Positions 33,319 to 43,499 of a stretch of DNA of 64,000 bases are shown piece after piece. Numbering within the stretch: the first letter of the stretch is position 1; each line of letters starts with the position of its first letter. The stretch is from Hydrangea macrophylla (Eukaryota; Streptophyta; Magnoliopsida; Cornales; Hydrangeaceae). Position numbers and translations under genes: made by a program. Location of the stretch: positions 31,616,001 to 31,680,000 of the forward strand of contig CM066988.1 of the NCBI GenBank assembly GCA_033977485.1, in the 5' to 3' direction. The notes below the pieces were generated by a model. The model was given only the letters and a program-made list of their open reading frames with translations. It made no database searches and was not told the DNA's origin.

Positions 33319-34374
33319 ATGGATACTCTCTCCGGTATTGACAAGCTCAATTTTGAGTGCTTCAGACTAAACGATCTCTTTTCTATTCGGCAGATGAATT
33401 TGAATGAGGGCCTACTTTGAGCTGCCATTCAGTGTTGGGATCCTACTCTCAATGTCTTCCGTTTCGGATCCCAAGAGACTTGCCCCTTGTTTGAGGAATT
33501 TAGCGCCATTCTTCACACCGATCCTTCTGCTTAATTGATGGTTCCTCAGATTCAGGTCGAGTATGTCCGGGACTTAGCCACTCTTCTCCACATATCTCGA
33601 AATGCGACGGGCTCCTTTATTTGTGACAGGCATATTGATTTTGAGTGCCTTGCCTCCGTTTATGCTCCCATAGGGGACCCCTATGATGGTGAGTACCAGA
33701 TCATCCGACGTAGTGCTTTGTCAATTGCCATGCTCTCTTACTTCCTATTCCAGTCATCTTCCGACATTCTTATACCCATTGCCTGTGGTTTGCGGGAGAT
33801 GAAAAGTGCTGTTATGCCGGTCCTTGGCGAAACTTTGATTGGACTGGGCCATGCCCATGCTACTGGGGTCATGTTATCTGTCGGGGCACCTTTTGTTTTG
33901 CAAATTTGGCTCATGGAGCATTTGGATCTCTTCATACATGCTTCCCATCTCCGTGGGTCACTTCCTTATGATCGCATGGAGATTCATAGCTTGTTTCAGT
34001 CTGTCGACACGTGGCTTGGTTGGCTTTAGGGCCTCTCTTCTAGTGACATCTGCTGGGTTTGTCCGTCGTGGATCTGTCGCTCTATTGCTGTACGTCTCCC
34101 TGGGCGACCTGGCATCTGGCTGCCGGGTTTGTATGCCACTACTTTCTACATTCCTGGCCGGGTGGTCCGTCAGTTTGGACTCTTACAAGGCACTACTGAT
34201 TCTATAACTGCTGATTTTACTAGGGGGTCCGCTTTGCGTCCTTCCATTGTGAAGGCTTTCATGGAGGCTTGGCACGGCAGAATGGCTGCTCCGTTCCCGA
34301 GGATTCCTGCTTTGACTGTGCCCACTACCGAGTATCTTCTTGAGATCCAAGCCTTGGTTGCGAGGCGAGCTTGA
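33319..34374 (+). pseudogene. Antisense DUF7745-like gene of element B
   Basis: One continuous frame of about 351 codons from MDTLSGIDKLNFECFRLNDLF to IQALVARRA, broken only by three stops: TGA 33418, TAA 33532 and TAG 34027. Blocks in order: AAIQCWDPTLNVFRFGSQETCPLFEEF (about residues 35-60), IQVEYVRDLATLL, HIDFECLASVY, SALSIAMLSYFLFQSSSDILIPIA, SLFQSVDTWLGWL, ICWVCPSWICR, YIPGRVVRQFGLLQG and EAWHGRMAAPFPRIPA. The family call rests on the WDP...FRFG...EEF and VRQFGLLQ signatures. No transmembrane or catalytic motif is evident. No introns are needed. Convergent with pol, leaving 664 bp between them. Confidence 0.75.
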
Positions 34375-34837
34375 CAGACACATGCACAATAAAGTAGACG
34401 AAAACAGGGAAAAGCTTGCCATTTTATAAAACTTTCTGACAGACCCTGCCTACTCCTTGTTTACGCTTTTGAATGTGATTTTCTTTACTTTCTTCTTCAA
34501 AAAGTGTTGTTATCTTTTTAGAAAGCTTTAACATGCTTAATCAAAGTGTTTACCCCTTCGATTAATCTTTTATGAAGAATTCTCCTTTCAACGTCTTTAC
34601 TTGGCTCTTTACTTCTTTTTTGTTTAAAAGCTTTGCTCTTTCTATGCCATGAATTTTCATCTGTTTCTTTATAGTACTTATTTGACAGCCAGGTGATCCA
34701 AAAGTGGTATTGTATCTGGGTTCTTCGGCTAGCAAACGAAGTTTGCCCCTGGTTTCTGGGCTTTGAAGTGGTTCCGGGCAAACGCCAGTTTGTCCCTAGT
34801 TTAGCACAGGTTTTTTTTTTGCTTTTATGTTTTCATG

Positions 34838-34889
34838 GGCCGAAGGCTTTTGAGAGCCCGCCTACTTATCCCCGAGTGGGTATCAGGCC
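34838..34889 (-). other. Three-way-junction RNA motif, copy B2
   Basis: On the - strand: closing stem GGCC/GGCC, hairpin 1 ATACCC-ACTC-GGGGAT, linker AAGTAGGC, hairpin 2 GGCT-CTCAAA-AGCC. Pairs with copy A2. The surrounding 34375-35038 is otherwise non-coding spacer between the convergent gene sets. Confidence 0.55.
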
Positions 34890-34946
34890 TGCAGTAGTTC
34901 AGCTCAAGGTTTGAAGGAAGACGCCGCTCGGGTGATTTTATTTAAA

Positions 34947-34997
34947 TGACCGAACCAAGTAAGGTTGCCTACGTATCCCCTAGCGGGAATCAGGTCA
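34947..34997 (-). other. Three-way-junction RNA motif, copy B1
   Basis: On the - strand: closing stem TGACC/GGTCA, hairpin 1 ATTCCC-GCTA-GGGGAT, linker ACGTAGGCA, hairpin 2 AACC-TTACTT-GGTT. About 40 nt after the integrase stop. Copy A1 has CGACC/GGTCG. Confidence 0.62.
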
Positions 34998-35038
34998 AGC
35001 GTAGTTCATCAAGGTAGGAGGCTTTGAAAAGAAAGGTT

Positions 35039-36247
35039 TCAGGCAAAGTACTTTTTGAGGCGATCGAGGTTAATTGGTTGTTTAAATTCAACCCCGTCCA
35101 GGTCCATGAGATAAGCCGCCCCTCCGGAAAGGAGAGTCTTAATGATGTATGGCCCGACCCAGTTGGGTTTGAATTTTCCTCTGGGGTCATAAACAGGCAC
35201 TTTCAGTTCTTTGAGGACAAGGTCACCCTCAGCAAGCTTCCTTGGGCGAACCTTTTTGTTGAAAGCACGAGCTATTCTTTTTTGGTACCCCCGAGTATGG
35301 TTTATCGCGGTCAGCCTCTTTTCATCGAGCAGCATCAACTCCTCATACCTTTCCCGTATCCACTCTAATTCGGTGATCTCGCATTCTGCCAAAACCTTGA
35401 GAGAGGGTATTTCCACCTCGACTGGAAGGACTGCCTCCATCCCGTACACTAACGAATATGGTGTAGCACCTGTTGAAGTTCTCACTGAGGTTCAGTATCC
35501 CCACAAAGCGAACGGCAGCTTCTCATGCCAATCCTTATATGCATCTGTCATTTTTCCCAAGATTGCTTTAACATTCTTATTTGCTGCTTCTACTGCTCCA
35601 TTTGTCTGAGGCCTATACGGGGATGACTGATGACGAGTGATTTTATACTTTTCTAAGAGCGGGATAACCTCTCCCTGGAAGTGACTGCCATAATCAGAGA
35701 TAAATTTGTTCGGGACCCCGTACCTGCAGATTATGTTCTTCTCAATAAAACTTACTACGTCTTTGGCTTTCAAAGTTGCATACGAGGCTGCCTCTACCCA
35801 CTTTGTAAAATAATCGATTGCCACGATTATACATCGGTGCCCATTGGAAGCTTTCGGAACTATCTCACCAATGATATCGATCCCCCACACAGAAAATGGC
35901 CAAGGGGTGGTCATGCTATAGAGTTGTGATGGCGGGGTATGCATTAGGTTTGCATGAATCTGACACTTGTGGCATCTCCTAACATACTCGCAACAGTCTT
36001 TGTCCAAGGTCGTCCAGTAGTACCCTTGTCAGATGATCTTCTTCGCCAGCATGTGCCCATTCATATGGGGACCACACACCCCCTCATGTATTTCCTCCAT
36101 CATTCTCTTAGCTTCTTTTCCATATAGGCACTCCAGATTATATCCGGTGTAGGATTTTTTCCATAGCTTATCCGCGTAAATCACAAACTGAGCGGCGAAT
36201 CGTCGAATCGCCTTTCTGTCCTTTTTTGAGGCTCCTTCGGGGTACCC
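35039..36247 (-). pseudogene. Integrase of element B
   Basis: Catalyses insertion of the element DNA. In one frame: zinc-binding N terminus (HEGVCGPHMNGH, then CHKCQIH), core GIDIIGEIVPKASNGHRCIIVAIDYFTKWVEA, FISDYGSHFQGE and NGAVEAANKNVKAI giving the D, D, E triad, and C-terminal QKRIARAFNKKVRPRKLAEGDLVLKEL...YDPRGKFKPNWVGPYII ending LDRLKKYFA. Interrupted by stops near 36029 (KII*QGYYW), at 35492-35488 (WGY*TSV; A has Trp) and the upstream TGA at 36248. No indel disrupts the frame. Confidence 0.9.
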
Positions 36248-37606
36248 TCATTCTTTAATGAATTTCCACACATCTTCATACCAAGGCACTTCATCTTCAC
36301 TCTCTATGGCCGCGATCATTTCAAACGACGGCTGATTCCTCACCTCTATGGATAGCGGGATCATGGTAACCTTGGATGGGATTCGAATCATCGAGGCTAA
36401 GGTAGCCAAAGAGTCGGCTAATTGGTTTTCTTCGCGAGGGAGGTAGTAAAAGGAAATCTTTTGGAACTGCGCTTTCAGAATTTCCAGATAGTCATGATAA
36501 GGACTCAGTTTCTCATGCTTTACCCTCCAGTCTCCTCGGACTTGGGATATGATCAAGTTGGAATCTCCGAAGACATCAATCTTTCCGACTTTCAAAGCCA
36601 AGGCTGCCTCCATCCCAATTATACATGCTTCGTACTCTGCGGTGTTGTTGGTTGAGTTATACTTGAGTTTGACGGCTAATTGGGTAGGGGACCCATCGGG
36701 TGCTATGAGGATAACCCCGACTCCGTTTCCTAATTGATTAGCTGCTCCATCGAAGTACATCTTCCACAGGTCTTCCTTTACCTCCATCACTTCTTCATCA
36801 GGGAACTTGAATTCTCCTTTCTCCCCAGTCTCTACGGCGAAGTCAGCTAGGTACTCGGCGATGGCCCTCCCTTTGACGGATTTGGAGGTGAGATATCTGA
36901 TATCGAACTCGGCTAGCATCATTGTCCATCGGGAAATCCTACTGGTCAAGGTTGGTTTTTCAAACAGGTATTTTAATGGGTCCATCCGGGAGATTAAGAT
37001 TACGGGGAAGGCTAACATGTAATGACGAAGACGACGGGTACACCAAACTAAAGCCCAACAGGCCTTCTCCAAGGGTGAGTACTTTAACTCATATCCGACC
37101 ATTCTTTTACTCAAGTAGTAAATGGCCTTCTCCACGTGCCCCTCTTCTCCTTCTTGGGCCAACATACACCCCATTGAATCTTCGGATACGGAGAGATAAA
37201 GTAACAGAGGTTTCCCGGGTGATGGTGGTGACAGGACAGGTGGGTTCTGGAGGTAGGTTTTGATTTTGTCAAAGGCCTGCTGACATAAGGTATCCCACTC
37301 GAATCTTTCTCCTTTTCTGAGTAACTTGAACAGAGGATCGCAGGTCATGGTGAGTTTTGAGATGAAGCGACTTATAAATTGTATTCTACCCAGAAACCCT
37401 CTCAACTCTTTCTCATTTTTTGGTGGGTTCATTTCGATTATGGCCTTTATTTTGGTGGGGTCCACTTCTATCCCCCTTTGGGTAATGAGGAATCCTAGCA
37501 GTTTGCCAGTAGTGACTCCGAACGTGCATTTCTGCGGGTTCAGCCTCATCTTGAACTCCCTCAATCTCTCAAAGAACTTCCTCAAAGCTTCCAGATGTCC
37601 TCGCCT
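36248..37606 (-). pseudogene. RT C-terminus and dual RNase H of element B
   Basis: Long open stretch of 445 codons. Residues 1-100 are the RT connection (FGVTTGKLLGFLITQRGIEVDP, LRGFLGRIQFISRFISKL). Residues about 125-250 are the original RNase H (LLLYLSVSEDSMGCMLAQ, SPLEKACWALVW); its first catalytic Asp is replaced (YLSVS), as expected for a tether-like domain. Residues about 272-400 are the second RNase H with D279 (YFDGAAN), E317/E319 (TAEYEA), D341 (FGDSN) and D391 (QLADSLA). This PROT-RT-RH-aRH-INT order defines the Tat lineage. Ends at a TGA where A reads KKGEYPKGA. Confidence 0.92.
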
Positions 37607-38820
37607 CTATTTGGATTTCACAATCATATCATCCACGTATACTTCCACCTCTTTGTGGATCATGTCGTGCAGTAAAGTGGTGGCAGTCCTTTGATAGGTC
37701 GCACCCGCATTCTTAAGTCCGAATGGCATGACCCTATAGCAATACGTCCCCCATGGAGTGATGAACGTGGTTTTCTCTCTATCCTCGGGTGCCATGAGGA
37801 TTTGATTATACCCAGAGAATCCATCCATGAAAGATAGAAAATCCATCCATGAAAGATAAAAGCTCATGTCCCGCAATGCCATCAACCAACACGTCGATGT
37901 GTGGTAGTGGGAAATCGTCTTTAGGGCTTGCTTTGTTTAAATCTCGAAAATCAACGCAAACCCTAACACGACCATCCTTCTTTGGGACAGGTACAATGTT
38001 GGCAATCCACTCGGGATACTCGGTGACCATCAAGAATCCAGCCTTTAACTGCTTTTCAACCTCCTCTTTTACTTTAAGTGCCCATTCTGGCCTCATTCGC
38101 CTCAATTTTTGTTTTATGGGTTTCGAATTGGGAAAGAGAGGGATGTGGTGCTGGACTATTTTTGAATCAATACCTGGCATATCATTATAAGACCATGTAA
38201 AAACATCTTTGAATTCATTCAATAGATTGATTAGTTCTTTGCTTTCTTTATTGCTAAGTGTAGAGCCGATAAAGACATTTTGAGGGTTATTTTCATTTCC
38301 TAGATTAACTGTTAGGGTGTTTTCTATGATTTTGCATGCAGATTCACTTTCTTTTTCTTCTAATTTTTGCAATTCATCAGGTATTTCACATTCATCACAT
38401 TCATTAAGCGCATTCGAGTAGGCGGAATCAGTCATACTTTCATTGATTTTGTTAGGAGTGATTACAACAGACATAGCAATAGTGAGACGCCTCATTTGGG
38501 CCATTACAGACTCTGGGTGAGGGGGATACTTATCACTAGACTCGAAGACCCACTCCTTGTTAGCTCCCTGCTTGAGTTCCATGGTGTTACAACCTGGCAG
38601 CCCCCCGGTCTCCGTCCTCTCTTCCTTTTCTGGTTCTAGCTCTTCTTCCAGTGCTTCCTCTTCTAGCACATTTTCAACATTCCACTCCTCGGCCTTGACC
38701 TCCAAACCCTTGTTTTCTTCCCTTTTCCCTTCGGCTTTTACCCCTTCTTCGCTCAGCAGATTCCGCATGACCGGTCCGTCCAGTGCACCAATCCAATCGT
38801 TGGCAGTAACCGGTTTGATA
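37607..38820 (-). pseudogene. Reverse transcriptase of element B, with 22-bp duplication
   Basis: Starts with an acidic linker (GKREENKGLEVKAEE..., GCNTMELKQG), then the N-terminal RT block IVPVPKKDGRVRVCVDFRDLNKASPKDDFPLPHIDVL, TTFITPWGTYCYRVMPFGLKNAGATYQR and the catalytic VYVDDMIVKSK. A tandem duplication of 22 bp at about 37815-37858 (ATCTTTCATGGATGGATTTTCT on the - strand) shifts the frame inside SFMDGFSGYNQI. A TAG at 37607 follows KSK. Frames on both sides of the duplication are otherwise open, apart from the TAG at 38821. Confidence 0.9.
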
Positions 38821-40196
38821 GGCTATTGTAAGTATGGATCTTCATATACAGAAAACTCATGGGAAAAGAAGATCTCAAACCCTGGTTTCAAGCGTTTATC
38901 TTTCCGGTCCACCCACAGTTCTGGGAAGCCACAAAAGGGGAAGTCTTCTCCTTCCTTCACAAAGTAGCCATTGAGCGTCTTCAGGTAAGGGTCTAGTGGC
39001 GCATTGACAGCTTTCTTCTTTGCCCTTAGCTCCTTCTTTGTCGGCTGGTACCCCAAACCATGAGTGTGAGTCTGAGTTGGAATGTGCGGGAACTCAGGCA
39101 CTCCTTGATGATTCTTTCCTAGCCCCATACCTGGGAAGAAACCCATCTTTTTCATTATCCCGATGACCACTGGACTGGCATACTGATCGAAATGGAGCGG
39201 TAGGAACTCTCTCAGTTTTCCCTCTTCCAACATGCTGATAAATTCGAATCCCCCCAAACTTGTCTCCTCTTCCTGCAGCTGTACCTCCAAGACTGGCGCG
39301 CTTGATGAAGCTTTAGACGGACGGACCCAACTGTCCCCAAGGATGTCGCAGACCCTGCTCTCCCAGATACATTTGACCTTTTGATGGATCGTTGATGGTA
39401 TGGCGCCCAAACTGTCTAACCATGGCCTCCCAAGCAGCAGGTTGAAAGAAGCAAGAATGTCGATGACCTGAAATTCGGCTTCCTTCTCAAGTGGACCGAC
39501 AGTGAAGTGAAGGAGAATTATACCAATGACAGTTCTCTGAGTGTTGTCGTATGCTCTCACCTTTTGTTCAGATGATATGAATGTCGATTCGTCCAAACCC
39601 ATGCGCTTGGCTGTTCGGAACGGGCACACATTTAAGGCTGATCCATTGTCCACCAAACAGGCAGGTACAGTGTTTCCTAAACATTTGACGGTGACATACA
39701 AGGGCTTGTTATGAACGGGCCCTCCAGGAGGTAAATCATCAGTTGTGAAGGAAATAGCTAGAGCTGGGATCCTATTGATCATCCCCACGAGATCTCCTGG
39801 TGTTGTATTGATGGGGACATCGGAATGGTTCAAAGCATCTAAGACTGCCTGTCTGTGCTTTTTGGAGGCGATCAGCAGTCCCCAGATGGTGATATTAGCT
39901 TGTGTTTTCCTCATCTGTTTTAGGACTCTATCCTCTTCTTCTTCTTCGTCCATTTTCCCTTTCCCTTTCTCCAGCTCCCTCCCCGGGTGATCTTCCTCTA
40001 GTTCATGCGGTTTGAAGTGTCTACCAGACCGGGTCAGGTGATTGATCTCCTCTTTTGCCCAAATGTTGTCGGTTTCTGAAACAGCCTCCGAGCTTTCTTT
40101 TTCAACCTTTGTATCTTCGTCGCTTTGATACCACAGGTCATCATCTCCTACCTGGTCTATGTTTCGATTATTGCTTTCTTGAACCCACCAATCTGA
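38821..40196 (-). pseudogene. Protease with G-patch of element B
   Basis: The 38823-39953 segment is open for 376 codons. Retropepsin active site is VDNGSALNVCPF (D102-N-G), with the distal LLLGRPWLDSLGA (about 172-184) matching the hydrophobic-Gly strand. A G-patch (IMKKMGFFPGMGLGKNHQGVPEF, residues about 265-288) follows. G-patches after a retroviral-type protease are known to bind nucleic acid and assist RT in some retroviruses. Upstream (39954-40196) the frame continues without Met through an acidic Asp/Glu-rich linker to gag. The stop at the end is TAG (YLQ*PIKPV). Confidence 0.85.
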
Positions 40197-41864
40197 CTAC
40201 CCCGTCACTTCATTTTCCCATGCCTCTGGCTGGCTCCCAAGCATACAGATCCCCAGATTTTCTGGTAACCAATAAAACTTCCTTGGTTCCCCGACTTTTG
40301 TGATTAGCTTGGACGGATCAAATGTCATTCCCTCCACCCCTAAGAAATAAAGACCCCGAGGCGGCGGCACAGCACGATGGTTTGGCAGAGGATTCTTGGT
40401 GACATTGGGGGCTTTGACAGGTGGTTCGGATATCACTTTGTTGTCAATGAGGTCTTGGATTTCGTGCCTTAACCTCATGCACCGATCCGTCGAGTGGCCC
40501 TTCTGTTGATGATATTTGCAGTAGAGATCTCCTTTGAAATGCGGCGGGAGTGGACTCGGCGGGGGTCGAGGCTCTAACTGACGAAGATGCCCTTTCGCTA
40601 ACAGTCTGTCGAGGGCGGTTGATAATGATACTCCCAAATCTGAAAACTTCCTCAGTGGCTTATCCTCCCCCCCTCTTGGATGGTTCCTGGTGATATCGGA
40701 TCTTTTCTCCGGCTCGCTAAGCGCATTGACATCGGTGGGGCTAGAGTGACCCCCCGAATGCCTTCCATTTGATCCATAACTGGGCCTCTGATATCGGTTT
40801 AGTGGTTCTTCCTTCTTGATTGTTCCTTCTTGAATCGCGTCTTCGATCCTCGTCCCCACATCAAATACTTCAGCAAAAGTGTTGATTGACTGAAACCTCA
40901 TCTTCTCCTGGTAAACTGGCTGTAGGTTTTTCATCAACATTCGGATCTGGTCTTTTTCCGATGGCCTCTGCACCATTTTCGCGGCTTTCCCTCTCCATCA
41001 ACTCAGATACGCAGCAAATGATTCCTTGTTCTCTTGCTTGGTTGTTTCTAGATCTCGAACAGTGACGTCCAGGTCTTGATTGTACTCATATTGGGCCACA
41101 AATGATTTTACGACTTTTTCCCAAACTCTGGCTTTGCTTGGCTCAAGTGTAAGGTACCATGATAGAGCAGCTCCGGTTAAGGTTTGTTGAAATAGAACGG
41201 CCATCATGGTAGTGCTTAGACCACTAGGCTGAAAAGCTCCTATGCACATCCGGATATGACTGCGAGGATTCCCGGTGCCATCGAACTTATCAAAAACCGA
41301 CATTTTGAACCCGGCGGGCAGTGTTTCGCGTACTCCGTCATACAACCCTTCCAGTTCCATCAGGTAGGTATCCACTCCTTGAGCCTTGCGCATTACCCTT
41401 TCCAGCTTTTCTATCTTCTCGATCAGCAGCTTCTCCTTCTCATCTTTCTCTCTGTCCCTGTTGGCCCTTAGTGCGTCATTCCATTGTGCTTCCTGATCGT
41501 CGAACCAATCTCCGTCCCTTCCTCCCAAAGGCGGGTCCATAACAGGCAGATTCATCTGTGGTGGTCAGCGATTCAGCTCTTCTATCATTCCCATCATGCG
41601 GTTCATGTTCTCGGCCTGTCTTCTCATCTGTTCCGCTTGCTGTTCGACTAGTACCCTTAAACCGGACATTTCTTCGTTGTTTCTCTCTTCGGCCATGTCA
41701 GCGCGTCCCCTCCTTACTAGCCTTGCTGTGGGGTCCCTAAACCAGGCTTGACTTGATCCGGATGCTATTTTTGCTGCTAAAGCAGATTTTAAATATTCTT
41801 TTTTAGAAGACCTTTTTACCTTTATTTTAACAAAACTTTTATTTTGTATATCATGCGGATGCAA
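40197..41864 (-). pseudogene. gag of element B
   Basis: One frame from MHPHDIQNKSFVK (41864; the true start may be MAEERNNEEMSGL, about 41697) through a coiled-coil-like EQQAEQMRRQAENMNRM, DWFDDQEAQW, capsid blocks VFDKFDGTGNPRSHIRMCIGAFQ and FQQTLTGAALSWYLTLEPS, MLMKNLQPVYQEKMRFQSINTF and the zinc knuckle YCKYHQQKGHSTDRC near 40520. Stops TGA 41565, TGA 40998 and TAG 40197 are single-base lesions; the reading frame is unshifted and continues into protease, suggesting an original gag-pro-pol fusion. Confidence 0.9.
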
Positions 41865-42830
41865 TGCATGTGTGCGTGTGTGCCTACTTTATATGCCAAA
41901 AAAAAAGAGAAAATCCTAATCCTAACACATAAGCACATAAACACATAAGATCCTCATTCATATTAAGTGCGCCAATTTCTCTTCTCATTGTGATCCTCCT
42001 TACCCCTTCAAAACCATTTGGAAAGTATTTCTCGGATAAAATCTTTTGAAAACAACTTTTGGATTTTCCCTTTGAAGGTATAAACATTTTTTTGAAATTC
42101 ACTTGAAAAGCATTTCTTTCAAAATAATTTTTGAAGGTTAGCTTGGAGTTTTAATCAAAAGCGAACTTCAAATTGAAAAGGATGGCAAAAGCCCATTTAC
42201 TTTCAAAGATGGATTAAAATTCTTTGGGCAGGAGGATCACATGATCGGATTATAACCGTACTTTTCATGAATGCGGATGCATACAAGGTCAATGATGCTT
42301 TAACTAAATGTGATATAAGAAGTATGATTTCATAATCAAGATTCAGCATGTTCTCCAAATGTCGTGGAACATGAGGAGGAATTTCTAAAAGGTGATTAAA
42401 AGATTATACGTCTTTTATCAAGCTAGTATTGTCATCATCTCAAATAATCCCTTCCGGGCACACAAAACTTCCTAGCACATAACCCTAATCGAGAATTGAT
42501 TTCCTAAGATTGAAAGGTTCTACAGAAGCTATCATGCAAAGGCTGGGTTTTGGTCAAATAAGGGACCCTTGACACACACCCGATAGGATGCTTCATATAC
42601 CAAATCATGGTATGAGATCAAGGGTGATCACATAGTCCCATGATGACTTGACCGACCGGGTTGCCCCGAGCCTCCAAGGTCATAGTTCCGTGCAATCGAC
42701 TGGCTGGACATGCAAGTGAAATGCAACAGGCGCACAAAGATTAATTAATTCGATTAAAAGGACGTTTTTCAAGTCTAATCCACAAGTGAACCCAAAATCA
42801 GAAATCTGGTCTGCGAAATCAGATATTCTG
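41865..42830 (-). other. Leader of element B, non-coding
   Basis: About 970 bp between PBS and gag, collinear with 6102-7260 of A (shared blocks such as GGCAACCCGGTCGGTCAAG). Probably contains packaging signals. No ORF or RNA gene is recognised. Confidence 0.65.
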
Positions 42831-42855
42831 GGTTCGATCCCCAGCAGAGTCGCCA
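42831..42855 (-). other. Primer binding site of element B
   Basis: On the - strand TGGCGACTCTGCTGGGGATC plus five bases, three bases after the LTR end. Complementary to the acceptor stem, CCA end and T-arm of a tRNA ending GAGTCGCCA; Ogre elements use tRNA-Arg. A complementarity of about 25 nt is unusually long for a PBS. Confidence 0.88.
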
Positions 42856-42858
42856 GAT

Positions 42859-43499
42859 TGTGGATATCGCAGGTTGACTTACCCACAGCTTTTCAAAAAT
42901 CTATTTCTAAAACAAATGAGTCGCCACTTAAATTTTAAAAGGAAAAATTAAGAAACCATTTTGAAAGGAAACTGATCGTTTGCGAAACCAGAGATTAACT
43001 AGGTCCGGGGATTATGGAATGAGAGAGGAAGGAGCCTGTCGGACTAAAACACCCTCTCTCATCCTATCTTGCGATAGGCCTCTACTCAACATCCTTTTAA
43101 TCGAATTATTAATTTAAATGTGCCCTCAATTAATACGTATGTATAATATACATTACAAAAGCATGTCTAAAGGGGTGTAAAATTGCAATTGACAAAATAT
43201 CATTCAAAAGCCACGTAATTCAGGTAGCAAGCGATATGATATGTAATAGAGAACAAGTGAACTTACCCGGGATCCAGCAGTGATGTTAAACGTGTAATGC
43301 ATGCGAGAGTAGAAATCCTAAGAAAAAGGTCTCTATCACATATAAGCACATAAGGCAAAACCTAATTCTAAGGTATCGCGCATTAAGTAAAAAAATTGAT
43401 AAAAATCAAAGAATGCAATAAACTAGAGAGGGGTTGGGAAATTGTACCTCAAATGCGCTACAAAAACAAAGGTTAGTACACATGCCTTAGACAAGATAT
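42859..43499 (-). repeat. 5' LTR of element B, part adjoining the PBS
   Basis: First 641 bp (in + coordinates) of the 2948-bp LTR. Thirteen differences from 25001-25641 by eye. The last five bases GATAT (43495-43499) are the left TSD of E. Confidence 0.95.

Noticed and set aside
34990..35609. Plus-strand frames overlapping integrase of B (e.g. 35024-35368)
   Set aside because: Shadows of the conserved - strand integrase frame; no independent homology.
42831..42858. tRNA gene at the PBS of B
   Set aside because: Only the T-arm and acceptor end are complementary; no D-arm or anticodon arm follows. It is a primer binding site.
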